Part shown: positions 10,626-24,000 of the stretch, one piece after another | Position numbering within the stretch: the first letter of the stretch is position 1 | Layout of the letters: each line of letters starts with the position of its first letter | DNA from: Opisthorchis felineus | Taxonomy: Eukaryota; Platyhelminthes; Trematoda; Opisthorchiida; Opisthorchiidae | Length of the DNA: 64,000 bases | Direction: 5' to 3' | Assembly (NCBI GenBank): GCA_004794785.1 | Contig: SJOL01008593.1 | Coordinates: forward strand, 178,232-242,231 | Notes under the pieces: model-generated | Databases searched by the model: none | Told to the model about the DNA's origin: nothing | What the model saw: only the letters and a program-made list of their open reading frames with translations | Made by a program: the position numbers and the translations under genes

Positions 10626-11074
10626 GGAATCCAGGCATACAAAAATGATGAGTCGTTTATACGTATGGCGTTCTAGCATCTGACGAAGTGTGAAGATTTG
10701 GCCAACACAACCCCTCCCAGGCAGGAATCCCACTTGCTTCAATCGAATCAATGCTTCGCGAGCCACCATAAGGCGACGAAGGACAGGTTACGCCAAGTGT
10801 TTCCTCATGGCTGGAGTCAACTTTACCCCCCTATGATTGCCGCACTCACAACAGTCGGGCGCTATCACCGATTTTCCTCAGTTGCCTGCGACTGTCCCTT
10901 TTTTTCAAATGGAGGCAAAGAGATCAGATAAGTGCTGACCTCGAGTGGGAGGTTTTCCGGACAAGGAGGTCGATGCGCTCGAGGTACTGTATCCAGTCAT
11001 ATACCTCCAAAGGTGTAGGGGTTCCAGGTTCACCGTCCAGGATTTTAGTTTAGTCCCAGAATCCAAATGAGTGA

Positions 11075-12100
11075 CACCAGTTGGCCACGAAAGTTGTTTT
11101 GCAAAGTGCTCGCGGGAAGCCAGCTGGGTTTCGTCTTAGCCAGGATTGTATCAGTTATGTCTTCACTTTGCGACGATTGCTGGAATTGCGTCACTCCTTC
11201 CGGAGTGAAGCAAACTCAGCTGCGCTGGTCATTTCGTTCTCCCTGGATGGAGACCCCGAGACGGGCCACATCAATGGTTGGAGACATTGTCAGACCTGGC
11301 CCAGTCGCGCCCTCAATGGCGCTCGTGCATCCAAGCTATTGCCTTCAATACATAGCTCCCTTCCCAATCCCCCCACTTAACAGTCCACTGACAGTGCTGT
11401 ATTTACGCACCAATTCATCAGCTCCCGCCTCCAATGCGCAGCTACCTACCCCACCTCCCCAACTCATCGGTGGGCGAAATTGTGGCAGCTACAACCACTA
11501 CGACAAGTACGCAGTTCTTACAGCTGACAATGATGCTGATGATGACTCCTTCCGACGACTAACAGTGGTAGTCTTTCTCTATCTCAAGTCTGCTTTCGGC
11601 TCCGTTGATCATCAGGAACTGTGGCAGTGTCTGGGGATGAAGAGGGTCTCTAAATTCGTATTTTTTTGGAAAGGTTCTGTACGCCCCTTCCCTTGGGCGC
11701 GTACGTGTCTACGGCAACTTCTGTCCTAAGTTCGCCTCATCCAGTGGTGTCAGGTGGGGAAGTCCTCTGTCCCCCTTGTTTAATCTGGTAATCGTCGTGC
11801 TGCTTGCGTCCTCTTTAGCTGCCTCTAACGCCTCGGGGATCAAAATACTCCCGGGGCGTTCGCTCACCGAAATTGAGTATGCCGATGATAATGCTCCCCT
11901 TGAATCGAATACTTCAGAAATGCAAACGATTTTAAGTAATCTAAACTTTTCTGCTGCACAGTTTTGTATGCAATTCGCACCTGTCAAGTGTAACTGCAAG
12001 ATTGGGTGGTATCAAACCCAAACCTCTTGCTTGCAGGTGAACCGATCGAAGTGGCAGATAAGTCCATCTATCTGGACACATGCATAAGCCCCGGCGGACT
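11075..12100 (+). mobile_element. RTE family A fragment with internal insertion
   Basis: The plus strand encodes the RT segment TLRRLLELRHSF (to 11192). After a 342-base insertion it continues with LTVVVFLYLKSAFGSVDHQELW (from 11555), then a degraded region, then IEYADDNAPLESN near 11875 (YADD box) and the start of the C-terminal domain to about 12100. Frames shift at least twice after 11640. Confidence 0.8.
11203..11544 (+). mobile_element. RTE-A 3' UTR insertion with 10-base target duplication
   Basis: A 5'-truncated RTE-A (subfamily with TGA tail) consisting of its 3' UTR and ending in a TGA-rich tract (tgatgctgatgatga) inserted into the RT of another RTE-A. The perfect repeat actccttccg flanks it at 11193-11202 and 11545-11554. 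Without the insert the host RT reading continues directly. The same 3' UTR is at 5362-5680 (-) and 18622-18925 (+). Confidence 0.9.
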
Positions 12101-12547
12101 AGTGAAAGTCGAAATTATTACCCGGATTGGAAAGGTCAGGGTAACGTTTATCAATCCCCGACATTTTTAGCGCCGGCGTTACTGTCAACAGTAGAGTATA
12201 AAGTGCCGCAGTCCGGTTAGTAGCCAGTTGGAGTAGTGGGATCTCCTTTTCACAATTTAGTACTTCTGTTTGAACGATAAGCGAAAACTTGATGAATGGG
12301 GAGATGATTGATGTCAGGAAGGTCAGATTCCTGAAAGTGGTGGGATGGCCGAATGGATGGGTGGAAACCATCTATTCCAGGGATTTTATGCCACTCTCAC
12401 GTTACCCCCGTATGTTCCGCGGTTTCAGCGGAGCGGATAACCAATCTCACGATCGTCTGCAACGACATGTCGTGTGAGAATTTTTTTCTCGGGTGTCCGT
12501 GAGTGGAATGGGCGGATTTTTCGTCGACATGTTGTCATATAACTGCT
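12101..12547. other. No gene recognised
   Basis: The first part may be the tail of the RTE-A copy. Beyond about 12180 nothing recognisable was found. Confidence 0.45.
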
Positions 12548-12790
12548 TCAGGTTTCTTCGGACTGCTCTCTACGCAGCACCGAAGTCGGTCCGGTCGTCC
12601 AGGAATCATCCCTTGTGACTCGTACTGTCTCATCGTTTATTTTGGCCTCCCAGTGATTCAGGATGAATCTTCCAGCCGATATCTTGGGCTGGTAAATGTG
12701 TAAGCGGGTTTTCACGGCGGCGTGGTCACTTATGTGTAGCGCCTGAAGGTAGTATGTGGCTTCAGGGTTCTGAAGAAGCGTCATGCCTAA
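12548..12790 (-). mobile_element. Non-LTR retrotransposon endonuclease end, unassigned family
   Basis: A 78-codon minus-strand frame contains ALHISDHAAVKTRLHIYQP, which has the S-D-H-x-x-V motif that closes AP-like endonucleases of non-LTR elements, followed by a basic linker. It differs from the corresponding segments of families A and B. A single isolated fragment; the assignment rests on this motif. Confidence 0.5.
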
Positions 12791-13935
12791 GCTTCCGCTT
12801 GCTTTCCACCTTCGATAGATTGTTTTAAGATCTTATGGGGTAGTTTTCAATGCACCACTGTATAGGGAAACAGAGCCTCCGCCACATTTTCGCCTGGCAT
12901 TTGTTTTTTCGCCAATCGACGACATTTTAAATATTCCCATGATAAAATAACTGTTCGGAATCCACTGCAAGTTCTGTTTGCCCCTGCCTAGGACCCACGC
13001 CACTGGGGCTGCGTTAGATCAGCAGAACTTCAATTGAAGTATCCGGGTTGCAGAAGATTTGCATGAGGTTTTCTGGAACATGCTTCGTTTAGGTAAACTT
13101 TCAGTTATTTTGATCAGTGTTTAGATTGTGGTCAACACGATGCTGTTGGTTACCGGGAACGTTCACTGAGTTAGATGTATCCGACCCTAACCATTTTTTG
13201 TTATTCAATAGACCTGGCTGGTGTGTGCACATGAAAAAGCCCACGTCATCCAGTTTTCTCAGTATGACCATGACGTCCTTCGTTTTAGCAGTGATGGCCG
13301 CACCGGAGAGTCACTCGGAATTTTCGGAAATCTCACGTCTTTTCATCCATTTTCAAATTTTCTACCTGGGGTCACTTTTTCAGGATTTTCTGGTGGGCCG
13401 TCGCGACGGCAGGTTCATAGAAAACACTGTCGGTCCGCTCGATTGGGCAGGTGGGGTCTGCGTCAGTTGTGAAAGCCAATTTCATTAGCCGTGAGTTATC
13501 TGGGTCACCTGAATGAAGTCCGAGCCTGGCAGTTGCTTTCACTGTGAAGGCCTGACGGAAGATTTAATTTTTTTGGCAGGTATAAGCCAGGCGAATCTTC
13601 AGCGAAACTTCTAGTGCACATTCCTCATCGCTATTTATACCTTGGTGATCTTCAGCGCAACAATGCGAACTGAATGTTCGAATGTTTTTTCACATGACAC
13701 TTAAAACCGTGGTTGAGTGGAAAAATACACAATGCCTCATATGACAAACAAGGTGTAGCAATTCTGTGCTGCTCCTTGAGGTATACAAGCGTTTCCAATA
13801 TTTGTGGTAGTTTAACGCTAGACCTGTTTCACACAGAACGTGGCAATGAATCCGGATTTTCAATAGTCCTGGCAGCTGAGCCAACTGATAATGGAAGTTT
13901 CATTGTGAAAGTCATAAAGTTATGTATACCTAGCC
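12791..13935. other. No gene recognised
   Basis: A 123-codon plus-strand frame at 13117-13488 has no motif I recognise and overlaps another frame of 83 codons. The missing 5' exon of DDX46 could lie here or further upstream; no RS-rich exon with a fitting phase-2 donor was found. Confidence 0.45.
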
Positions 13936-14130
13936 GAGCTCAGGGGAGCTCGGTGGTTACCGTGCGAACTTACGGACTAGAAGGCGAAAAGAAGAGTCTG
14001 CTGTAACACCCTTCCAGTGAATAGCCCCCATTCTGCCCGCAGGAAGCACGAGGGCTGAGATACTGCCAGGTTTCTCAAGCCGAACTGCTGGAGTTGGGTT
14101 CAAACCACCACTGAACCATCTCGAGCTCGC
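13936..14130. mobile_element. Two SINE fragments in inverted orientation
   Basis: A plus-strand head fragment (gagctcggtggtta through gactagaaggcg, about 13948-13985) is followed at 13999-14130 by a minus-strand copy with diverged B box (complement of tgggttcaaacc). Both are old and truncated. Confidence 0.6.
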
Positions 14131-14622
14131 TCATAAGTATTTTAACCAATCACTACTGGCCCGAAATGTTCCCGGGTGAAGACCACGTTGCCGTCCTGCT
14201 CAGTTTTCAGCCCAGATTATTCCTTGTAACTCATCTTGCGAGTTCCCTACCTGCTGCGACGTACGGGCGCTTAAAACTGTGTTAAACTAATATGCAACAA
14301 AATTACCAAAGTCAGCGGACAACCCGACCGCTAGCTAAATAATGTGAGCTGCCGCTGTTCCATTCTATAACCAACTTCTAGACATACCAACGGCTTTGAA
14401 TCCGACGCACTTTTTTCTACTATGCCTCCCGGGGATACAATAATGTCTTTATGGTTACCCAATTTGCGTGTTTTTTTATCGAATGCATAATGCACTGGTG
14501 AGTTTCGCACTGGCTTACCTACGTTCGTATCTTTTCTGAAACTTTCACATGCATCTGCTTGGCCGTGACCTGGACCTTGTTTTCTTTTCGTAATCGATTG
14601 CCACTCCGTATCTTTTACTCAG
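14131..14622. other. Presumed DDX46 intron or upstream DNA
   Basis: No exon is recognised. It ends in the polypyrimidine/AG acceptor tatcttttactcag at 14609-14622 that opens the first resolved DDX46 exon. Confidence 0.5.
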
Positions 14623-15022
14623 TCGACGCGACGATGACTACTCACGCCACAGTCGGCGCAGGCGCTCACGATCCCGTTCTCCTGTTCTACATCGACGGGC
14701 ATTTTCCACAACTCTCGAAGGTTCACTTCCGGCAGCCAATGGGTTACCGGATGTTTCATCCCTACCCCCTACTTCACTCATGGGCTCACTTTTGGCCCAA
14801 GCCAAGGCGGCGGAGGAAGCTGCTGCCAAGGCGAAAGCGGCAGCCACATCCAAACCAGCTACAGTTGGAGCAATGACCGCAATTGCAAATGCTGCGGCAG
14901 ATCGGATCAAGGCTGCACGCACTGGAGGTCTCGGTGTTTCAGGAATAGAGGGAGCATTAATCGTCAATGAAAATTTAGATAAGGATGTGGAGCAGAGAAG
15001 ACTTGACCAGGAAATGCAGAAG
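14623..15022 (+). CDS. DDX46: DDX46 first resolved exon: RS-rich segment and Ala/Lys-rich linker
   Basis: The acceptor AG at 14621-14622 opens the exon in phase 2. The frame begins [20 protein letters not shown], an SR-dipeptide stretch like the N-terminus of DDX46, then runs through an Ala/Lys-rich region ([20 protein letters not shown]) to LDQEMQK, joining RRERIERW in the next exon as in the family. An ATG at 14780 is in frame but lies after the RS stretch. The upstream in-frame stop at 14591 is intronic, so at least one 5' exon is missing. Confidence 0.85.
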
Positions 15023-18000
15023 GTAACCGAATTAGTTTACATTAAGCCCACTCACATTGACTGCTCTAACTACTTTTTTTCTTCTGCAGCGTAGGGAAAG
15101 GATTGAGCGATGGCGGCGCGAACGCAAACTGAAGCAAGATATACTGTCCGTACAGCAGAGGATAGTGGAGACGGCTAGGCAACCCCGATCAGCGAAGTGG
15201 AATCTCGATGATGATGACGATGAAGAGGATACAAAGAAGTCGGCTCCGAGCAAACAGGCTGTTGAGGATGAGGTCGATCCATTGGATGCATTCATGCAGG
15301 TAGGCAGTACCTCACTTTATACCGCAATACAGCAATTTCTCAGAAGAGAGTGACCATTGCTGAGAAGGGGTTTTTTACCTCTTCTTTAGGCGTCGCATCT
15401 CTTCGGAGAGATGCACACAATCCAGAATCAGTGGTTTGGGTAGTCGAACACTGCGAACACTCAAGGTTTAACAGAATATCCGGCTATCTTCCGGATTGTC
15501 TAATATATATATANNNNNNNNNNNNNNNTATATATATATATATATATATATCGCGTATGCATTTAAGACTACTCCTGTTGGTTTTCCGCGATAGTTGCGA
15601 ACAGATTTGTTTGTTTACCTGCAGTAGCAGTGATCTGGTAACTAGTTTAGCGGAGTAGCATCCACTGAAATTGACTTTGGTTTCTTTATTTATGTCAATT
15701 TTTCCGAATGATCTTCATCAGAATCTGCATTTAGTGCCGAATTTTGCTTTTGGACACGCGATTTTGCTTACTTAAGGTTACATCGAACAGTGGCTGAATT
15801 CCGTAAAATCTCAATCCACTGACTAGCAGTTTCGAAAATAGGGAATAGAGATTGTCTCCCCACAACGGTATCGCAGTTGTGGGTATCGCAGTTTTCCTTC
15901 AGATCGGTTTTACAAATTTGATTCATGTTATCGCCTGGAGCATAGACAAGGACGAGGGGCTTTTGATTTTAACGTATTTGCTAGACTACTATGTAACCCA
16001 GGTTCATAACGCTTTGAAATGCGTGCATCCATATATTTCATCAAACTGTGAGTGCGAGAAGGAAAACCAACAACTCTTTCTTGATGTATTATGGATCTAA
16101 ATACGTTTCACATATTCGACAAAGCCCGCAAACCCACATAGGCCGGACAATTTGACACAGTATAACATCACTGGCCCATTCAAAGCTAGATGTAACTTGT
16201 CGTATTGTCCGACTATGTATTTGAGTGTAGTTTGTTTAGAATGTTTCCGTTAAGCTACTTTCTGTCCGTTTCCTATTCTGTTGATCTTTCCACTCGTGAG
16301 AGAACTGCCATGAACTACTTCATTACGGGTGAACGGCAGCATGCTGCTAACAGTCGACACAACGTGGTGTTTTGCTGATAGCTCAGCTTCACACCAAGGT
16401 GCCAGCACCACCTGTCAATTCCTCCAACTACACACCATCATACTTGGATGACTGGTGGTCCGTAGTTCTACTTCGGCGGTTTCTGTCAGCGCACCGTTAT
16501 GTCTTTGGGTGTTGGAACCGATCTTGACAGTGAAACCGTTTATATTCCGCTATTTGAGAGAGACGCACCTATCTACGTCACCCGTCACCTGTTTGTTAAG
16601 TGTATCACTGTGGACTCCTTACATACAAACAAGTGCTCCTGTAAAATGACAGGAATTTTGCTGGTTGTATGGATTGATGAAGTAGGGTTAGAGGATGGCA
16701 CATATCGGGTGGGTCAAGTATTCCGAGTGTAACTTCAGCTGTTCTTTTTATCTGTACGTCAACAAACGAAGCAAAATGGGTAAGTGGATGTGCGGATGTA
16801 TGACTTCTATCGGCTGTTTAATCAGTTTCGATCCAACAACCTGTCACGTCACGCTGTGTTCCCAGGGGCAGGCGTAGGCTACGGATGCGTGGGCATTGCG
16901 TAATTCTAGGGAACAGTCAGCTGTGGTTACCGGGCGAAGTGCGTTGGTTGTGGTCATTCCGGAGGAGGATTACTGTAGCTGACAGCATAATAGCCGTATC
17001 GAGCTTTCCTGATCAATTCCATTTTAAGTGCTCACATGCACAAACGGATTAAGTATTCACCATCCGTAGCATGTATCCACTTTACTTGCTGGTTCCCCGC
17101 ATTTTTGTTTAAGTAATTGTTGGTGGGACATATGATTGTGATCAACCTACGTTACTGACCTGTATAATATCGATGTGATGGTAAGTGTTTTTTTGTGTTT
17201 GTGCAGTATTCCTTTTCGTGGTCCAGAAGGATTTTCCGCTTTTTGGAAGGTAACTTGTGGTCGATTTGTTTTGGTTTCATTTAGGAGTTTGCTTCTTTCG
17301 GGCATAAGATAGTCAAAAGACATTTCTCACTGAGGTGGACAAAGCCTCGAAATTCTGTCTTTTCCGTATACATTCCTTCATTCGTGCTATCGGACTGGTT
17401 TCAATACGTATCCCTGTAACGTGCTCCCTTTTAGTCGGTAAACGAGGAGGTCAAGGGTTACTCAGATCGTAACCAGGCTCCCACTACTGCCCCCACGCCC
17501 AAAACTAATGAGTCTAAGCCGCATGTGGGAACAAAACCTCCAAAAACGGTGACCCCTGCAGTAAACTCGAAGCCACCGTTAAAGAAGCGCATTATTGGCA
17601 AAGGCGAACTAATGGAAAGTAACATCGACGAGATGGAATACTCTTCGGAAGAAGAAGAAGAGACACTTGAGGATGCATTGGCTCATTTGCAGAAAAAGGA
17701 AAAACTTCTACCCGTGGATCATTCGAAAATACACTATAGACCTTTTCGGAAGAATTTCTACATCGAGGTTCCGGAACTGGCCAAAATGAGCAAAGAAGAT
17801 GTGAAAGCCTATCGAGCCAGCTTGGAGAATATTCGCGTTCGTGGTCAGGATTGTCCGAAGCCTCTGAAAAACTGGGTTCAAGCCGGAATCAGTTCACGGT
17901 TACTGAATTGTTTGAAAAGGTAACGTCACTTTGCTAGCATCGCCATAGCGATGTGTAAAGTCTTCTCTCCATAGAACATTGGTTTTTCGAAGCAAACTTG

Positions 18001-21000
18001 TTGTCCTACTGGTTTTGGCAACAGTCTCAGCAATAGTAGTGCGTTTATTGGCTCGCTTCAGGTGTTCCGCACCAGTTTTGTAAAGGCCGTTCATTTGACT
18101 CTTCGCTCTAATTTGAGCCTGTAATCTCGATTGTTGTGTACAGGAACCATATTACTTGGTCGCACTCTCTCCTCATTCCCATTCAGTTCTCTGATCGACG
18201 GGACTATGAAAAGAACCATGAAAGGGATTAAAAACCTCTACGTTCGGATAGTTGCCGAAGATAGCCTTGTCGACCTAAATTATGCAGACACTTCTCGTCT
18301 TCGAAGATGTAGAGATACTGTTGGAAGAATTGACCAAAGTCATCCCCCCTCTGATTTGCACAAGGGCTAAGGTCTTGCTCCCGAACACGTCACTTGCAAC
18401 TAAAGAAGAAAGCTGAGCTCTAGGGTTTAGATAATAGTAATAATCATTCAGGTGTGACATCCCTTTACTGCCATGTCACCCAATTGAAGCACGAAGACTG
18501 GGATACCGCCAGGCTGTCGAAGGCTAGACAAAAGCATTCGAGATGCCGGGGTTGGGTTCGAACCACAGATCTTCCGGTCCGTGAGCTGGCGTCTTAACCG
18601 CCAAGCTATGCCGAGCTCATTGCCGTCTCCCTGGATTGGGACTCCGAGACGAGACACATCAATGATTAGAGACATCGCCAGACATGGCCCAATCAATGGC
18701 GCTCGTGCATCCAAGCTGTTGCCTTCAATACATAGTTCCCCTCCCGATCTTCTAACTGAAAAGTTCAGTGACAGCTCCATATTTACGCATCAATTATGTC
18801 AGCTACCTCCTCCAATGCGCAGCTATCTAGCTCACTTCCCCAAATCATCAGTGAACGAAACTGTGGCAGCTATAACCACTTTACGACAAGTACGCCGTTC
18901 TTACAGCTGATGATGATGATGACGTGTCACGTTTGCTAATTTGCGACAAGGTGGTGTATCTCTAAACCGCAAGGATCGTGTGAATCTGGCTACGATGCGC
19001 GTAACTTTGTTGTATTATTTTGAAAGCTGTGGAACTGACGTCTTTGGGTCTCTGCTAAGTTTCGTCTAAGAATGATTGCTTGTGTAAACTGGTACCAAAT
19101 CTAGAAAGTTGGTAGTCGGTTTTGCAGCAGGACTTCAACTAAGGACTATGTCCAGCAACATAAGCTGCATCGACTTGGTCATCCGCAGTGCATGTGGGGT
19201 CATCGTCTGCCAAAAAGAGTGGTTCAGAGTGGTTCAACCAGACAATAGCTTTGGTGCGCGTGAACACGGTATTGTACTTTGTTGTGCTCTTGGTCTCATG
19301 CATCGACAAAATATATCCTAAGCGAACATATAAAATCGAGCCACTTCTGTCGACAGGCAGTATATTTTCGAAGTGTAAGAAATGAATGCTAGTTGAAGAA
19401 CACCTTGAGACTTGTCGGCAGTTTGGATGTCAGGTACACTACCATGAAGACCGAGGATTTTCCTAATCAAGCGTTAAAAATAGGTAAATTTTACCGAAAC
19501 TGTAGCTTTGGATTGTTAGTAAAACCATTCGCTAAATGAAGCTGTTCTCATTCAGTTGGTTTTTGCGAACCACACTATTGCTTCTTGCTAGTTGCACAAA
19601 TCTGATGAGGCTGATTGATGACTGGAGAATGGAGCAAAAGCACCTCTGGATATAGTTGTGACAAAAATGGATTCCTTATTTATACGTGTTCAATGCGTCA
19701 GAATCTCGTGCACTATAGTGCGATTTCGGGCTGAGGCTTGTCGTTGCACTTTTGGAATCCGTTACTGTTTATCTGTCGTTTTTCCCACCACTGTCTCCTG
19801 TACTCAGATCACAGCCGATTTCTTAAAAAAACTATCCTGTTCATGTGTCCATCCTCTTGCGTCTCATTTCAGAAATAATTTTGACAAACCCACCCCAATC
19901 CAGTGCCAAGCCTTGCCTGTGCTCATGTCCGGCCGGGATATGATCGGAATTGCCAAAACAGGTAGTGGTAAAACGCTCGCGTTTCTCGTTCCACTTATGC
20001 GCCATCTAGAACATCAGGATCCTTTGGAACCCGGAGATGGCCCAATCGCACTGCTTTTAGCCCCAACACGTGAACTGGCTCTTCAGATATTCAAGGAGGC
20101 TAAAAAATTGGCTCAGGCTGTAGACGCCCGAGTTGTTTGTGTGTATGGTGGAACAGGAATTAGTGAGCAGATTGCTGAACTCAAACGGGGAGCAGAAATA
20201 ATCGTTTGTACACCTGGCCGGATGATCGATATGCTTGCGGCCAATGGGGGTGAGTGTAGCCTGTTTTATGGTCTTCATAAGCACAAAACGTGTTCTTATT
20301 GAGCCGGTGGAATGCTACCCAGACCTTCCATCCCGTGGTATATCATCCCTCTTACGGCCTAGAGTTACCAAATTCATTGTGTAGACTACTCTGTCCATGA
20401 TTTCACCTCTTGTTTCTGTTTTGTAATCCTTAAGCTGCCTAGGTGGTGCGAAGTGTTTACGAAACCACCTCGGTCTACATATATAATACACTCTTGGTCA
20501 AGGAATTCAATAATGGTTATCAGCAACACGAACAAAATTATTCTACCGTTTTAAAACAATCATCGTGTTTAAGTCAGCAGCACGAACTGCGAAGTCAATA
20601 GTGCTTCGAGTTGTTGATAGCGTTGATTGGCTCTTGATCTGCTCACTGAGCTTGGTAATCGGGTTGCAAACACTTCATCACCAGCCGGTGATATGTTGTC
20701 AGAGCTAGGCCGTCGGGGTTGTTCCTCGTTCCCTGCTTGCATTGCCCTCCTGGTCGCGTGTACCAGGCTAGAATAAGGCTTTTTGGTTGTACGGCAATGA
20801 AGAATCAGTGTTAACACTGATGTTGCTCTAGTGGGCTGTTGTTTTGTTCCAGTATGTCTTCAACTCGAATAGCAGGTATGTAGCTGAATGTTGTTGAACC
20901 TATTGTCACTTTCCACGTGAGTATGTCATTCATTTTCACCCTTTGGCTTCTCGCCAGCAGGAGTTTAGTGCCCGAATCCGTAAAGAGGCAACAACGTATT

Positions 21001-24000
21001 GGGAAAAGTTTGGTAAAAATCGGTAGATTTATTGCTGGGCAACGTTTCTCTTTTAACACAAAAGCTTCGTCGGGCTAAGTGACTAGGCTCTTGAGAGAAG
21101 AATTTCGCAAACGAGAAATTCAATTCAGTCCCCCATTAAAGCAAAATTAGTTTACAAACAAGTGTGTTTGGCGAAAAGTCGTTGAACTTCTGCTCACTCG
21201 GAGCCTATTATGCTCTTCAAGCATCATGCTTTACCGAGTGTTACATCCTCGCATTTGTGGCGGCAGGTGACGTGCAGCCTTGTTCGTCTCCTCCGCTCTT
21301 TGATAAAACGTGTTTCAAGTCACAGTACTTTGTTCGTCATTTCGGATGCTTTGGCGAGGAACGCGGCAAATTTGATACTTTCCTTCCGTAGATCCGTTTT
21401 AACCTGTATACACTAGTCATTCGGTCGGATGCTGAATGTAGCAACATTATGTACCTTCTCTGACAGTCCGTTTGCGCTACCTTACCTTAGGCTTGAAGCA
21501 TACCGTGCTGGTTAGGACAAAATTAAAGACTACCCCTCGTGTCTAGTTATTTCCTTGCAACAGTTTTGTATCTAAGTTGGTATCTGTCCTTGTTCGAAAT
21601 TGTACAGCGATAAACTCCTGAAAATTTTGAGCTGTGTTCTCCATTCACCTACATGCTTTTGTGGCGTCCTCCAAGTATCATTCATGAGCTCAAAGACCTT
21701 TATCGATCGAATTTCATCACACATTACATGGTGTACACTTGTGAGGTTGTGTGCTGGACAACGATTTTGATGCTTCATGGTTACTTTAAACCATTTGAGC
21801 ACGTTTGTCCCTTGTATGTCGTAGCGCTAAACGGGAGTCAGCTGTCTCATAGCTGAACAATCTGTGTTCCCAATTTACTTTTTTTTTGGGGGGGGGAGAT
21901 GAAGCCTTCAGCTTCAGAATCATTCGCTCAGTATGTCAAACTCAGAGACTCACTATAATAGGATTTGATAACGGTGAGTCTGTCCTAGTTAGAGGTTTAT
22001 CGATTTACCAATGGCCATTGTCATCCGAATCAACGTAATAACTAGGTGGCCCGCGGTTATTCGACAGTTTACCAGACAGCTCAATCCGGATCGGTGTTTG
22101 AAATCTTCGAGCAGCTACCCACTTGAACTGTTTATTATTCCGTCAAACCGTTCACTTCGACCAACTTTTGATCTTGACTTATAGGCATTTATTCATTTAT
22201 CCACCGTGTTTGCCGTCATCCGGTGGTGTTTGGTCACGTAAAACCTAATCGATGGAATGAAGAAGCTAGAAAACCACTCGCGGTAAGTGGGTCTTGGGAT
22301 CTAGCCATCGGTAAGATGCGCAACACCCCTACATCCTATCTTTGAGTGGGTGATCCACTGTGACTTACGAGTGATCTCTGGATGTATACAGTATTAATGC
22401 CACATTTTTACTATTTGAATGCCTGTCATACTATTGGGTTTTCGGACGTATTGTGTCTAGGTGTTTGCCTGGTCAATTCCTGTTCATCTCTAACTAATAT
22501 ACTTGTCATAATTTAGGTCGTGTAACCAATTTGCGTCGTTGTACATATATCGTTCTGGACGAGGCGGATCGCATGTTTGATCTTGGATTCGAGCCTCAAG
22601 TAATGCGCATCGTCGAGAACTGCCGGCCCGATCGTCAGACAGCTATGTTTTCAGCCACATTCCCCAGACAGATGGAGTTGCTTGCCCGGAAAGCGCTCAC
22701 CTTGCCAATCGAAATACAAGTTGGTGGACGGTCGGTCGTGTGTTCAGACGTGGAACAGCACGCAGTAAGTGATCACAATACTTCAATGGCTTTTTCTACA
22801 GACCGTTCTGTTGTATGAATTTTGGTTGCGCTTATGGTCGCTTGGATCACAAACCGCTAGGCTCATTGCCGATTTCTTCTAAATCTTCTGGTCAATCAAT
22901 TTCAGCATACATTTCTCCCACATCTGTGTTCTGCTTCTCTACACACTTGCTGCATTTGAATGCTGTTTATTGCAGTAACTCGTCTTATGTTCGAACCCTT
23001 GCGTGTATAGTGCTGATTATCCCGGTAGGGACATAACAGCTACCCACTGCCTTACTGATTTTGACTGGGTGAAATGCTCAGCTTCAGGTGCCTCCGTCTA
23101 CATCTTTTGTCCCATCCCGTTTTCCTGACTAAGCCCGTCCCATTATTAGCGCAGCAATGTGGCGCGGCACAATACCTCACCTATAAGCCGTCTACCAGCA
23201 CATAGTCTTTGCGGCTCTTTTTTCATCGGCGACGGAGGAACTGAAAATAAGAGTCGCTATTCACTGAAGGTGATGGTTTGCATCAGCCCAGCGTATCCAC
23301 TGTTAGTGCGTATAGAATGTTAAGTCGGTCAAATTAATCACGTCGCTCAAAGTACAAATGCGTCCGCCTGTTCGGATGTGATTAGTGGAATGCGTTCAGT
23401 ATGCGCTGGTGTGGTAGCGGTAGTCATATAATTCACAGCCCGACGTTGTCAAAGATACGAACCGCTGATAAACTCTAATAAGAGCGAAACTATGGTCCAC
23501 TACTTCTCTTCTATGGGGCGAACTGACCAGAATAACCATGCCAAAACAGGAGAAGAACTGTTCCAATAAAAATGGAATGCATTCACGTACCGCTTACGAT
23601 ACTCTCCAGACATTGTTTGGTCTTTTCATCTTCCAGCCAGTGAGTCGAATGCATTATCCATCGTATGCCCACGTTGCTTCCCACTTCTCGTTGCAATATC
23701 TTTTGCTTTGCTATCGATTCCACCTGACTTAATATTGCGGACTACTGGTTCGCAAATTCGAATTGAGTCATTTTGTGGCCTCTTATTATATCGTTTTTGG
23801 GTAGGTATTCATTCGATCAGTCTACTGAAATATGAAATACTGATAAGAGAAGACTTGGGTATCCAGCGGCTTTTTAAGTGAAGATGAAAACGGCCTGGAA
23901 TGCAATTGATTGAGTTTTAGAGGATAACCACAACAGATAAGGTTCATGTAATGCACATTTGAAAATGATACTGACGATTTGTAGTTATAAATAAAGTCAT

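Larger units (their letters stand above)
9975..10930 (-). mobile_element. RTE family B, second copy: RT fragment
   Basis: The minus strand from 10925 encodes the RT N-terminal Q-x-G-F-x-P-G-R-G motif (QVGFLPGRGCVGQIFTLRQM). After a SINE complex it continues at 10229-9983 with FSPFLLDFMKDE and DLEYADDNVL, the YADD box. Several stops lie in the N-terminal part. The host sequence is split by the compound insertion at 10240-10625. The border to the preceding RTE-B copy (9941) is abrupt. Confidence 0.72.

Noticed and set aside
11067..11729. 220-codon plus-strand frame as a gene
   Set aside because: It is an accidental fusion of RT remnants with an inserted 3' UTR flanked by target duplications.
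14780..15094. ATG 14780 as the DDX46 start codon
   Set aside because: The frame continues upstream into an RS-rich segment behind a good splice acceptor, which the family expects, so 14780 is probably internal.
16499..16732. Frame with [16 protein letters not shown] as BEL/Pao pol spacer
   Set aside because: Similarity is too faint and no other pol motif is nearby.
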